DNA of 13,209 nucleotides from Candidatus Doudnabacteria bacterium (GTDB lineage Bacteria > Patescibacteriota > Doudnabacteria > UBA920 > 2-01-FULL-50-11), in contig JACQJK010000124.1 in NCBI GenBank assembly GCA_016205055.1, forward strand, positions 1 through 13,209. The letters are read 5' to 3'. Within the stretch, counting starts at the first letter, position 1; each line of letters starts with the position of its first letter. Position numbers and translations under genes: made by a program. Shown here in pieces: positions 5,477 through 13,184 of this stretch. The notes beneath the pieces were generated by a model that was given only the letters and a program-made list of their open reading frames with translations, did no database searches and was not told the DNA's origin.

Positions 5477-7152
5477 TGAAAATGATAAACCTTAAACAAG
5501 CTCTGGCCTGCCGGCCCGGTAATTTTCTTTACCGGCATTATACCATTCTCTTCCAAGTTTGCGGAGAGCACGGCGAAAAATTGATCGAACTCCGGAGATT
5601 TTCCGATTTGCCGATTGTCCCCGTCTGCGACCACGACCCAAAAACCGCGCACTCCCGCCGCGCGCAGGTAGTCAAAAGGATCAACTTGGCCTTTCTCCTC
5701 GACCGCTTCCGAAATATCGGTCAGATAAACGAAAGGCAAGCTGTAATAATATTTGTAACGATCCACGTACCAAACTCGGGAAAACCAGTCCGCTCGTTCA
5801 TCAAAAATTATTGCTTCTTTGCCTCGAAGATCGTGATAAAGAACGTCTTTGGTCAGCCGGGAAATTCTTCTTGGACTTGGAAGTTCAGCAAAAACCTGTT
5901 GACGAAAAAACCGGTCGAGCGTTTCGTATCCGGCAGACGCAAACCGGGCGGGAGAATAAGTATGAGGCGGGCTTCCTAACGGCGAAGCCAGCAAATTAGT
6001 ATTGATGGAAAAAGCCAGTTCGAAAAGCAGCAAAACTGCAACGCCGCTCAACATGACTTTGCCGGACACCACGGAGGGGAAAATATTCTTGGCGCGCAGG
6101 AAAGCCCCGAACAAAAGAATTATCAAAAACGGAACTAAAATGACGACGAACCTGTCGGCGGCGCCGGAAAAGGAGAACATCGCAACAACGAAAATCAAGT
6201 TGAGCAGCGCCAAAGTATTGAGCGCCGTACCCCGTCTGTAAACAATGCCTTCCCCGATAACCAGCCCGAGGGCGAAGATGTAACCTACCAGCAGAGGAAG
6301 CGAAGTATTGTTTTTTACGGCCGACCAAATCGAAGACAAGTTGCCGAGAAAATTGGTGTTCAGACTGCGGTAGGACAAAGTGGAGAAATCTTCGGGACTC
6401 ATCCCCACCATAGACGAGAAGGCGGCGTCAAAATGCCCGCGCGCCGCAAACACTTGGTAATTGTAAAAAATAACGGGACTAAGCAAGAGCAAAATGAGCA
6501 AATGCGCTAACCAAAACTGCCGGGTGGAAAACGCCGTGCGCGCGTAAAAAAACAAAAACACCCACGCCGCCGGCAACAAAAAAATAGCCGTGTACTTGGT
6601 TAGCAAGGCAGCAGCCACTACCAGCGACCAAAAGTAAAGAAACTTGCCGTTGCGGTCCTGGGCGTAGCGCCAAATCCACCAAGTGGCCGCCACAATGAAC
6701 AGTATGCTTAAGCCCTCAAGGTAACCGGCGCGCTGGGCCCAAAGCAAGTAGGAAGAAAAGCCGAACAGCGCCATGCCCAAAAGCGCTTCTGCCTTTCCCG
6801 CGGCCCTGGTCAGCAGCCGGTAAAGCACATAGCCGCCCAGCACCCCGGCTATAACGAAGGGTAAAAAAGCCACGAAGGTCCGGTCTCCGAAGATGCGAAA
6901 AGAAACGTGCTGGAGCAAAAATGACAACGGGGGATGGTCGTGAAAAGAAAGATTGGCCCACCAGGGAACCTCGCCAAACCAAACCAGAGGAGTAGTCTGT
7001 CCTTGGCCCACCAAAAAATCCAGCCATCCCACCGCCCGCATAGAATTCAACGCAGCGTCATGGCGCAATTCTGCCCCAGGCAACCCCCAGACCCGAATCA
7101 ACAGGATCAAGAAAAAAACGGTCCAAAAAATCTTTTTATAATCCCGGAGCAT
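5473..7152 (-). CDS. GT39/ArnT-like membrane glycosyltransferase (copy B)
   Basis: This is a 559-aa GT-C type protein of the PMT/ArnT superfamily. Such enzymes use polyprenyl-phosphate sugars as donors outside the cytoplasmic membrane. An N-terminal membrane anchor (about 9-24) leads into an outer loop with the conserved acidic residue D32 (ELRHDAALNSMRA) and the FHDHPPL motif (70-76). About ten more hydrophobic segments follow to roughly residue 385, then a soluble C-terminal region with a DWFSRVWYVDRYKYYY block. It is clearly paralogous to the gene just upstream along its whole length (shared GWLDFL/GWFDFL, PWW-NLSFHDHPPL, ALLTKYTA, DRF/DRY, DWFSR-WY-DRY-YYY). The ATG at 7152 is preceded by AAAGG and lies 17 bases inside the end of copy A. 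Its stop overlaps the GT2 start (ATGA). The acceptor is unknown. Confidence 0.85.
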   Translation of the reverse strand: MLRDYKKIFWTVFFLILLIRVWGLPGAELRHDAALNSMRAVGWLDFLVGQGQTTPLVWFGEVPWWANLSFHDHPPLSFLLQHVSFRIFGDRTFVAFLPFVIAGVLGGYVLYRLLTRAAGKAEALLGMALFGFSSYLLWAQRAGYLEGLSILFIVAATWWIWRYAQDRNGKFLYFWSLVVAAALLTKYTAIFLLPAAWVFLFFYARTAFSTRQFWLAHLLILLLLSPVIFYNYQVFAARGHFDAAFSSMVGMSPEDFSTLSYRSLNTNFLGNLSSIWSAVKNNTSLPLLVGYIFALGLVIGEGIVYRRGTALNTLALLNLIFVVAMFSFSGAADRFVVILVPFLIILLFGAFLRAKNIFPSVVSGKVMLSGVAVLLLFELAFSINTNLLASPLGSPPHTYSPARFASAGYETLDRFFRQQVFAELPSPRRISRLTKDVLYHDLRGKEAIIFDERADWFSRVWYVDRYKYYYSLPFVYLTDISEAVEEKGQVDPFDYLRAAGVRGFWVVVADGDNRQIGKSPEFDQFFAVLSANLEENGIMPVKKITGPAGQSLFKVYHFQ

Positions 7153-8845
7153 GCCTTTGCTTGAACGTTAAGTGATAAACTCGAACCACCAACTCGTCGC
7201 GGTAATCATGAATGTCTTTCGCCGGCGTGATGTTTAAGTCCATAATACCCTTTTCCAGGTCCCGGATAAGAGAATTATAACTTTCAAACTGTAAATTGAG
7301 GTTCCCGCCTTTTCCCAAAACCAGCCACACCCCGGTCGCCCCGGCGTCGCGCAAAAACGAATAGATATCCGTGTTCCCCTCGGGAATCGCTTCCAGCAAA
7401 TCCCGAAAATAAATATACGGCTGGTTGTAGTAATAAAAATAACGGTCAAAGTACCAGGTCCGCGAAAACCAGTCCAGCCGCTCGTCGATCAGCACGACCT
7501 GGCGACCGGCGACCGGGTATTTTACGGCTGCTTTATTGAATTCGGTCAAACGTCTTCTCTCTCCCAAAACTCCCGCGGCATTTTTGCGCAAGTACCGATC
7601 CAGTTCAACAAAGCCCTTGACGTAAAAACGCTGGGAAGAATAAGTTAAATTTTCCTTTCCGACAGGTCGGCGAACCACGTTAGTGTTGACCGCGTAGAAC
7701 AACTCAAAACACGCCGCCAAGACAAGAACGATCGTAAAACTTTTTCTTAAAAGCGGCCGAGACGAGAAAAACCGCCACCACTGCACCACCTCAAACGCTG
7801 TTAAAATTACAAGCGCCGGCAGAAGCACGGGCAGATAGCGGTCCGCTCCGCCGCCGAGGAATACGAACATAACTATTGCCCAACACAAAACCAGAAAAAC
7901 AAACCCAAGACCCGGCTCAAGCCGCCTCCGAACCAAACGCCACAAAACCCCCAAGGTTGCGAAGGAGAAAAGCGCTAAAAATGGAAAAGAGATATTCCGG
8001 GAAACAACCACGGCCACGTCACGGAGCCCGGTTAAAAAATTCCAACCAACTCCTCTGCCTTCCAAGACTGAAAAATCTTGAGTTTTGAGCCCTAACAAAG
8101 AAGTCAGGGCGGCGTCAAAATGTCCGGTGGTCTTGAAAGTGTAAAAATTATAGACGACGACCGGGGCCAGCACGATGACGAAAACCATGACGCCCAGCCA
8201 AAATTTTTTCGTTAAAAAAACCTGACGGCGGCTAAAAAGTAAAAAGATAAGTATGGCGGGGATTAAAAAAACTGCGGTGTATTTAGTCAATAGGGCCAAA
8301 GCCGCCAGGCCGAACGCGTAAATGAAATATCTTTGGCGACCGTCCAGATATAACAAAAAAGCGCCCACGCACGCCGTTATAAAGAATATTTCCAGCGACT
8401 CAATATAGCCCGACCGCGCAGTCCAGACGGCGTAAGAACTGATTGCGAACAGTCCCGAAGCGAAAATTCCTTCCGTCGGCCGGTTCAAGCGGGAAAAAAT
8501 CACGAATAACATTATCACCGTGCCCAACGATGCAAGCAGAGAAGGAAGGAGAGCAAAAAAATCTGTATCGGCAAAGATGTTCAAAGACAAAAACATCGCG
8601 GCAAACGCCAACGGCGGATGGTCGTGAAAAGAAAGATTGCCCCACCAAGGAATCTTATTGAGCCAAACTACGGGTGAGGTTTGTCCTTCTCCGGCTAAAA
8701 AATCAAACCACCCCAGCGCCCGCATGGCGTAATGCGCCGGGTCGCTTTGCAGCCCAATTTCGCCAAGGTTAGCCAGACGCAAAAAACCGGCCGCGAGCAG
8801 AATGATGATGAAGACCCACGCCTGCCGGTCGAGTCGGAACTTCAT
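7136..8845 (-). CDS. GT39/ArnT-like membrane glycosyltransferase (copy A)
   Basis: This 569-aa polytopic protein is the upstream member of a tandem paralogous pair. It has a first membrane helix at about 10-25, the outer-loop acidic residue D35 in LQSDPAHYAMRALGWF, and FHDHPPL at 73-79. Multiple hydrophobic helices follow to about residue 390, including the ALLTKYTAVFLIPA segment. The soluble C-terminal part carries DWFSRTWYFDRYFYYY and a possible small alpha/beta region (SFLRDAGATGVWLVLGKGG). The ATG at 8845 overlaps the M16 peptidase stop as ATGA. Its differences from copy B around the catalytic aspartate (SDPAHY against HDAALN) suggest different acceptors or donors. The family-level call is firm; the substrate is not. 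Confidence 0.85.
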   Translation of the reverse strand: MKFRLDRQAWVFIIILLAAGFLRLANLGEIGLQSDPAHYAMRALGWFDFLAGEGQTSPVVWLNKIPWWGNLSFHDHPPLAFAAMFLSLNIFADTDFFALLPSLLASLGTVIMLFVIFSRLNRPTEGIFASGLFAISSYAVWTARSGYIESLEIFFITACVGAFLLYLDGRQRYFIYAFGLAALALLTKYTAVFLIPAILIFLLFSRRQVFLTKKFWLGVMVFVIVLAPVVVYNFYTFKTTGHFDAALTSLLGLKTQDFSVLEGRGVGWNFLTGLRDVAVVVSRNISFPFLALFSFATLGVLWRLVRRRLEPGLGFVFLVLCWAIVMFVFLGGGADRYLPVLLPALVILTAFEVVQWWRFFSSRPLLRKSFTIVLVLAACFELFYAVNTNVVRRPVGKENLTYSSQRFYVKGFVELDRYLRKNAAGVLGERRRLTEFNKAAVKYPVAGRQVVLIDERLDWFSRTWYFDRYFYYYNQPYIYFRDLLEAIPEGNTDIYSFLRDAGATGVWLVLGKGGNLNLQFESYNSLIRDLEKGIMDLNITPAKDIHDYRDELVVRVYHLTFKQRHAPGL

Positions 8846-10113
8846 ACAGACAGGTGGGAATGGAAATCTCGCCGCCCACCGCGATACGGCCCGATTACGG
8901 CCAAGGTTAAATTTTTCGGAACAAAAATTTCCCGCGCCAGCTTCCTGACTTGGCCGGGCGTTACGCGGTTGATTTGCCCAAAGGCCTCTTTGGGAGTAAT
9001 GATCTTATGGTGAAAAGCCGCGTGCTCTAAAAACCAATCCAGGCGAACCTGATTGTCTTCCAAAGCAAGCGTGGTTTTTCCTTTAATGTATTCTTGGGCT
9101 TTGTGCAGTTCTCGCCCCGTGACTGCTACTTGCTTCATTTTCTTTAATTCAGAAACAATCACTCTTAGCGCCGCGTGAATTTTTGCAACCTTGACTCCGG
9201 ACCCGACGGTAAAAACCCCCGTGTCTTGATAGTTGGAAGACCCCGCCCGCACGTAATAGGCCAAACCGCGCCGTTCTCTGACCTCGATAAACAGGCGGGA
9301 ACTCATTCCTCCGCCCAAGACCGCGGCCAGGACCGACAAAGCGTAATTCCTTGGATCGGTGTAAGGCAATGCTTTAAATCCCAGAGTCAGGTGGGCTTGT
9401 TCAGTTTTTTTATATTGAAGCTTAAAGCGCGGTTTTCTCTGGCGGTCTTTGGCCTTATGCCAGGAGCCGAAATTTCGTTGCGGCACCGCCACCCAGTGCT
9501 TGCCGACCAGCCGGTGAAAAATTTCCGAGTTATATTTTCCCGAAATGCCCAAGAGAATGTTCGGGGTCTGGTAAAACCGTTGAATATAATCGGCAAACAT
9601 TGGCCGGGTGAATTTTGTCACAGTTTTCTTTTCTCCGGCAATGTCTCTTCCCAACGGCTCGTCCGGCCACATCTCTCCTTCCAGAACATTCTCAATCTCG
9701 GCGGTGGGAGTGTCCTTGTACATATTTATCTCTTCCACGATCACGCCCTTCTCGCGCGCAAGTTCCGCAGGATCAAGCAGAGGATTTTTGATCATGTCGG
9801 TTAGGATCTCGAAAATCAAAGCAAGGTGCTTACTTGCCGCCTTGATAAAATATTGCGTATGCTCTTTGCCGGTGTTGGCGTTCATTTCGCCGCCAATAGC
9901 ATCCACCTGCTCGGAAATGGCCAGAGCGGTGGGATATTGTTTTGTGCCTTTAAACAAAAAGTGTTCCAAAAAATGCGATAACCCGTTTTCGCTCGCGTTC
10001 TCGCTGCGCGAACCGGCTTTCACAAAAAAATCGACTACCACCGATTCGGCGTCGTTAGAGGGAACTTCAATTATCGTCAACCCGTTAGCCAAAACTTTTT
10101 TGCTGTATTTCAT
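8842..10113 (-). CDS. M16 family zinc metallopeptidase
   Basis: This is a processing-peptidase/pitrilysin-superfamily protein of 423 aa. It has the inverted zinc motif HFLEH at residues 47-51 (H47, catalytic E50, H51) and the third ligand Glu in GVIVEEINMYKD (E127 or E128), so it should be active. The second, C-terminal half carries the family block SSRLFIEVRERRGLAYYV (about 271-288) found in substrate-binding halves. Length equals the usual single-chain bacterial form. I chose the ATG at 10113 (MKYSKKVLANGLTI), which begins at the family's usual first strand; a TTG at 10149 would add 12 residues of no family character. No signal peptide is seen, so the enzyme is probably cytoplasmic. It is the first gene of the tightly coupled part of the operon; its partner substrate is unknown. 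Confidence 0.93.
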   Translation of the reverse strand: MKYSKKVLANGLTIIEVPSNDAESVVVDFFVKAGSRSENASENGLSHFLEHFLFKGTKQYPTALAISEQVDAIGGEMNANTGKEHTQYFIKAASKHLALIFEILTDMIKNPLLDPAELAREKGVIVEEINMYKDTPTAEIENVLEGEMWPDEPLGRDIAGEKKTVTKFTRPMFADYIQRFYQTPNILLGISGKYNSEIFHRLVGKHWVAVPQRNFGSWHKAKDRQRKPRFKLQYKKTEQAHLTLGFKALPYTDPRNYALSVLAAVLGGGMSSRLFIEVRERRGLAYYVRAGSSNYQDTGVFTVGSGVKVAKIHAALRVIVSELKKMKQVAVTGRELHKAQEYIKGKTTLALEDNQVRLDWFLEHAAFHHKIITPKEAFGQINRVTPGQVRKLAREIFVPKNLTLAVIGPYRGGRRDFHSHLSV

Positions 10114-10178
10114 GATAGTTAATGCGGAACTACATGGGGGTAAATTCAAATTCTAAGGTTTTTTGGGGCAACCGGCTT

Positions 10179-10454
10179 TTAACTTAATGAATCAAGCGCC
10201 TCTTGAGCTCGTCGCTCGAGCTCACCAAGACGACTTGCTGCCGTTTCTGGCGATACTTCTTTGCTTTCTAACTGAGCCAATAGTTCGGCAACCTCGTCGG
10301 ACACTGATTGAACCTGCCCCCAATGATCTTGCGTGATACGACCCATAGAATTTAGCAAGGCCTGATCCAAAGTGACCATCAAATTTTTTAGCTGCGCGAA
10401 AATTCTGTGACCTTCCGAACCAGGAGGATTTAAATTTTCTGGCCCAAATCCCAT
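10179..10454 (-). CDS. Small hypothetical protein, 91 aa, partly helical
   Basis: The family is not recognised. The protein is acidic and soluble with no membrane segment. A Gly/Pro-rich start (MGFGPENLNPPGSEG) is followed by heptad-like helices: about 18-55 (IFAQLKNLMVTLDQALLNSM) and about 50-90 (VAELLAQLESKE, then ETAASRLGELERRAQEALDSL). A coiled coil or helical hairpin is likely. The ATG is at 10454 with only a weak SD. It lies in the same direction as the flanking peptidase genes with loose spacing (65 bp to the M16 start, 101 bp to the previous gene). The relaxed spacing leaves room for separate promoters, though none is clear. Confidence 0.6.
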   Translation of the reverse strand: MGFGPENLNPPGSEGHRIFAQLKNLMVTLDQALLNSMGRITQDHWGQVQSVSDEVAELLAQLESKEVSPETAASRLGELERRAQEALDSLS

Positions 10455-10555
10455 ATTTTTAAAAAGTTCATTTAAGGATATTTGCTTCCAACTTCGTTTC
10501 TATGGAGATCAAGTTTTCTTCGGTTGGCAAAAAAAATAATTTAATGCTTGAGGTG

Positions 10556-10828
10556 CTATAACCTTTCCGCGCCTAACTCTCTCAAACGCCGATTCAAACT
10601 CTCCAGTTCTTTTCTGCTCACAAAACCCCTATCGGTGGCTAGGTTAACCAGGGCTTTCATCTTTTCCGCTTCGCCGGATTGCGGCCCGCGGGAAGTTTTG
10701 ATCTGTTCTAAACGCCCGATGATTCGCGCGGCTAGATCACGATCAACAAGAGTGTGTCTATGGGGATCAAACTCTGGCCTGACAAGTCCGCCGGCGTCTT
10801 GATTGAGCCCAGAATCGCGATTTTGCAT
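10556..10828 (-). CDS. Small hypothetical protein, 90 aa, charged
   Basis: The family is not recognised. It is a highly charged, soluble protein with no Cys and no membrane segment. An N-terminal stretch rich in Asp, Asn and Gly (MQNRDSGLNQDAGG) precedes helices LAARIIGRLEQIKTS (about 32-46) and the C-terminal RKELESLNRRLRELGAERL. It starts five bases after the stop of the M24 peptidase gene, so it is very likely cotranscribed with it. It shares size and general helical character with the next small gene (10179-10454), but I see no clear sequence similarity between them. Confidence 0.6.
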   Translation of the reverse strand: MQNRDSGLNQDAGGLVRPEFDPHRHTLVDRDLAARIIGRLEQIKTSRGPQSGEAEKMKALVNLATDRGFVSRKELESLNRRLRELGAERL

Positions 10829-10833
10829 TTTGA

Positions 10834-11886
10834 TTATTTAATGATATTTTCTGCAAGTTGAGTGGGGACGTGGATGAATTTCCGGACTTGTCCCTGGCTA
10901 AAATATATCAAATCTTCGATCCTCACACCACCGACTTTGGGAAAATACACCCCCGGCTCAATGCTGAAGACCATGCCTTCCTGCAACACTTCGCGAGACT
11001 GTGACGAAAGATTAGGCAGCTCGTGAATTTCCAAACCCGCGCCGTGTCCCAGATTATGAATAAAGTAGCGATCCAGCTTCCTTGCCCCCAGCACCGCGCG
11101 GGCGACGCGGTAAAGACGAGCGCAACTTTCCCCCGGTCTTGCCGCGGACAACGCTTTTTCATACGCGCTTTCCACTTGCTTATAAGCATTAGCTAATCGC
11201 TTGGGGACGGCCTGCAAAAAAACTGTTCTGGTAAAATCGCTGCAGTAGCCGCGATACTTGAAACCGAAATCGACAATCACGCTCTCCCCCGTCCGCAATT
11301 TCTTTTTTGTCGGACGGTGATGCGGAACCGCGGCGTTGGGCCCGGCCGCCACGATGGGGTCAAAACTTACGCCGTCTGCGCCGAGCTGTATCCCGCTCCG
11401 GGTGATGAATTGCGCAAGCCCTGCTTCGGTCCAGCTGCCGCGCAAAAGCGCTCTTTTGACCTGCTGCCAGACCCGCGCCGTTATCCCATAACTTTTCCGC
11501 ATCATGGCAAGCTCCTCCCGATCTTTTACTGCTCGAGCCGAATCAACGGGGCTTTGCGCGACAACGAGTTTTACTCTCGGTATCCTTTCTTCCAAATACT
11601 TTCCTTCGGCAAAAGTGAAAATCGGTTCAATCTGCAATCTCTTACCCCGAACGTATCGGGGAATATTTTTCATTCGGTCAAATTTTATGCCATATACCTT
11701 TTCCAGTCCGTCGCCCAAGAATACCGCCTCACCCTTCCTCCCTTTGATAAGGTCAGGCGAGGGAGGGGAAACGAGCAGCCAGCCGTTCAAAAACCACTGG
11801 CCTGTCAGGTAAAAAATATTCTCCGACTTTTTAATCAAAAGCGGAAATCGCAATTTTTTTTGCAGATCCAAAATGCGACTGGTCAT
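10834..11886 (-). CDS. M24 family metallopeptidase (Xaa-Pro aminopeptidase/dipeptidase-like)
   Basis: This 350-aa protein has a creatinase-type N-terminal domain (about 1-115) and a pita-bread catalytic domain. It should remove N-terminal residues preceding proline, using two metal ions in the cytoplasm. All five metal ligands are present: D206 (VIVDFGF), D217 (YCSDFTRTVF), H281 (GHGAGLEIHE), E310 (FSIEPGVYFP) and E324 (GVRIED). The substrate-binding histidines H190 (VPHHRPT) and H288 are also there. Within the N-terminal domain, residues 41-52 (PPSPDLIKGRKG) are encoded by a 36-bp palindromic repeat between two expected strands (GWLLVS and EAVFLGDG). The ATG at 11886 is the first of the minus-strand block, back to back with the EamA gene. 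PepP and PepQ types cannot be told apart here. Confidence 0.92.
   Translation of the reverse strand: MTSRILDLQKKLRFPLLIKKSENIFYLTGQWFLNGWLLVSPPSPDLIKGRKGEAVFLGDGLEKVYGIKFDRMKNIPRYVRGKRLQIEPIFTFAEGKYLEERIPRVKLVVAQSPVDSARAVKDREELAMMRKSYGITARVWQQVKRALLRGSWTEAGLAQFITRSGIQLGADGVSFDPIVAAGPNAAVPHHRPTKKKLRTGESVIVDFGFKYRGYCSDFTRTVFLQAVPKRLANAYKQVESAYEKALSAARPGESCARLYRVARAVLGARKLDRYFIHNLGHGAGLEIHELPNLSSQSREVLQEGMVFSIEPGVYFPKVGGVRIEDLIYFSQGQVRKFIHVPTQLAENIIK
11731..11766. repeat. 36-bp palindromic repeat inside the M24 peptidase gene
   Basis: CCTCCCT (11737-11743) pairs with AGGGAGG (11760-11766) around a 16-base loop containing TTGATAAGG. The element fills exactly 12 codons (residues 41-52) at a strand junction in the N-terminal domain. 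It resembles the 'cctccctttgataagg' type of dispersed repeat seen between genes in some bacterial genomes; that comparison is from memory. Confidence 0.6.
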
Positions 11887-11896
11887 ACCGATTCGT

Positions 11897-11925
11897 TTGA
11901 CTTTTTACGAGGAAAGTGCCATCAT
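11897..11925 (+). promoter_or_regulatory. Candidate promoter of the EamA transporter gene
   Basis: TTGACT (11897-11902, five of six to TTGACA) and CATCAT (11920-11925, four of six to TATAAT) are separated by 17 bases. Transcription would start near 11932, leaving room for the GGGAGG Shine-Dalgarno at 11945-11950. This placement supports the ATG at 11955 over the GTG at 11916, which would lie upstream of the start of transcription. Confidence 0.4.
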
Positions 11926-11954
11926 GTTTCTTCTTTGGGAGAATGGGAGGAATC

Positions 11955-12953
11955 ATGCTCGCTGCGATACTGCTTTCCTGCGGGATTGTCTGTATGTCGG
12001 TGATCTTCATTTGTCAGCGGTGGCTGTTTGAGAAATCGCCCTTGACGGTCAAAGAGCTCTTGGTCTGCCAACACGGGATCAGCGCGCTGGTTTTAACCAC
12101 CGCTTTTGTGTGGTGGAACGAATGGGGGTTGCACCCCCAGGCGCAAGGACAAGCGCAAATTTACTGGCTGGCGCTCGGGGTAGAGACGGCGATCGGTGTG
12201 GTGATCCATTACGCCGTTGCCAAGTCCTATCAACTCGGCGAGGCCTCGCTGGTAACTCCCATCCAAGCCATGACTCCCGGTTTGATCACGGCAACCGGGC
12301 TAATCTTGGGCGAGTTCCCCAGTCGGAATGGGCTGGTCGGAATCTTCCTGATCATGCTGGGGACCTATGTGCACGGCCGGGAAGACGCCGAGTCGCTCGC
12401 TGATTACCTGCGCCCTTTCGCGCTTCTGCGCTTACCTCGCGGCTTCCGCTTTCTGCCCCTTGCAGACCGGAACATCGCTCTCAAAAGGCGCAGCGCGATC
12501 AGGTGGGCGATGGTCTTTGCGGCAGCAGGAACATTGGCGCTGTTGTGCGAAGGCCTGGTGGTCAGGAACGGAAGCGTCACGCTGGCGTATTTTCTCAACC
12601 AGAGTGCGCTGACCTTACTCTTCCTGTTCTTTCTCAAAAAAGAGCCGGTGCAAGAAGAACGGCCATACACGCTCTATCACCCCAAGGTACGACTACTGAT
12701 CATGCTTTTAGGGCTGGCCTACGGGCTGCACATCATGTTCATCGTGACCTCTTTCCGTCTAACCCACGTCGCCTCCGTAGGCACCCTGAAGCGCTTCAAC
12801 ATCGTGCTCACCGGGCTTATGGCCTGGTGGATTTTGGGAGAAGACAAAGCCAAGTTCCGTTTGATTCCGGCCGTCGTCATCACCCTCGGCGCGATTCTTC
12901 TAGGTGAGGACATCGGACGGATGACGGAAAGTTTCTACGAGCGATTCCGCTGA
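11955..12953 (+). CDS. EamA/DMT superfamily transporter
   Basis: This is a 332-aa inner-membrane protein with ten predicted hydrophobic helices in two five-helix halves, the classic drug/metabolite transporter layout. The first half ends with the family pattern ASLVTPIQAMTPGLITATGLILGE, then FPSRNGLVGIFLIMLGTYV. The second half repeats it as SVGTLKRFNIVLTGLMAWWILGE, then LIPAVVITLGAILLGE. A basic cytoplasmic loop (about 160-182) joins the halves. The start at 11955 follows GGGAGG at a 4-base gap and begins directly with helix 1; a GTG at 11916 or an ATG at 11943 would add 13 or 4 residues. The gene is transcribed away from the M24 gene and is not part of the operon. The substrate cannot be told; amino acids, sugars or other metabolites are possible in this family. 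Confidence 0.9.
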   Translation: MLAAILLSCGIVCMSVIFICQRWLFEKSPLTVKELLVCQHGISALVLTTAFVWWNEWGLHPQAQGQAQIYWLALGVETAIGVVIHYAVAKSYQLGEASLVTPIQAMTPGLITATGLILGEFPSRNGLVGIFLIMLGTYVHGREDAESLADYLRPFALLRLPRGFRFLPLADRNIALKRRSAIRWAMVFAAAGTLALLCEGLVVRNGSVTLAYFLNQSALTLLFLFFLKKEPVQEERPYTLYHPKVRLLIMLLGLAYGLHIMFIVTSFRLTHVASVGTLKRFNIVLTGLMAWWILGEDKAKFRLIPAVVITLGAILLGEDIGRMTESFYERFR

Positions 12954-12977
12954 ATGAACTCGGAGGTTTTCCCCTTC

Positions 12978-13009
12978 TCCGCCGGAGGCGGATCTGCCTC
13001 TGGCATGAC
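12978..13009. repeat. Double-palindrome repeat, intact copy
   Basis: TCCGCC (12978-12983) pairs with GGCGGA (12987-12992), and TGCC (12995-12998) pairs with GGCA (13002-13005). The 32-bp unit matches the split copy at 21-73 with two differences. It lies 25 bases after the EamA stop, but no T-run follows, so terminator function is doubtful. Confidence 0.75.
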
Positions 13010-13013
13010 GATC

Positions 13014-13114
13014 CCCAGCACCTTTTTTCAGCACTCCCGACTTCTTAACAATGATTAAACACATGATTTTCTAGAGAGCATAAGGTGTTTTGAGGGCGGA
13101 GAAAAGGTGCTGGG
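13014..13114. repeat. Widely spaced inverted repeat downstream of the EamA gene
   Basis: CCCAGCACCTTTT (13014-13026) is the exact reverse complement of AAAAGGTGCTGGG (13102-13114), 75 bases apart. The spacer is more AT-rich and has no ORF of note. It may mark the ends of a small element or an RNA fold. The 12954-13209 stretch otherwise holds only repeats and no gene that I can support. Confidence 0.6.
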
Positions 13115-13143
13115 TGCCTCCCCTTTCCTAATGTGTCCTCGCG

Positions 13144-13160
13144 CGGGGTATCAAACCCCG
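13144..13160. repeat. Small hairpin near the right edge
   Basis: CGGGGT (13144-13149) pairs with ACCCCG (13155-13160) around a 5-base loop. It shares the direct word gcggggtat with the next hairpin. No T-tract follows. Confidence 0.55.
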
Positions 13161-13184
13161 ACCTCGGGACTGTATCTATATTAT

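Noticed and set aside
5476..5979. Plus-strand open frame of 167 codons opposite GT39 copy B
   Set aside because: It has no family features and lies opposite a clear membrane protein gene in a coupled operon.
9175..9804. Long plus-strand open frame (209 codons) opposite the M16 peptidase gene
   Set aside because: The M16 frame on the other strand has a complete zinc motif and family length; this frame has no recognisable domain and no good ribosome binding site.
10200..10225. Palindrome GAGCTCG/CGAGCTC in the 91-aa gene as another inserted repeat
   Set aside because: The 7-bp arms with a 5-base loop code for a helix that continues smoothly, and no similar copy is seen in the window. Chance is more likely.
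11317..12003. Plus-strand open frame of 228 codons opposite the M24 gene and running into the EamA gene
   Set aside because: It is antisense to intact M24 metal-binding motifs and overlaps the transporter start in another frame. It is a shadow frame.
13125..13180. tRNA-like T-arm on the minus strand (CGGGG, 7-base loop TTTGATA, CCCCG)
   Set aside because: The loop has T where the invariant C56 should be, and no anticodon arm, D-arm or pairing acceptor ends can be placed around it. It reads better as a palindromic repeat.
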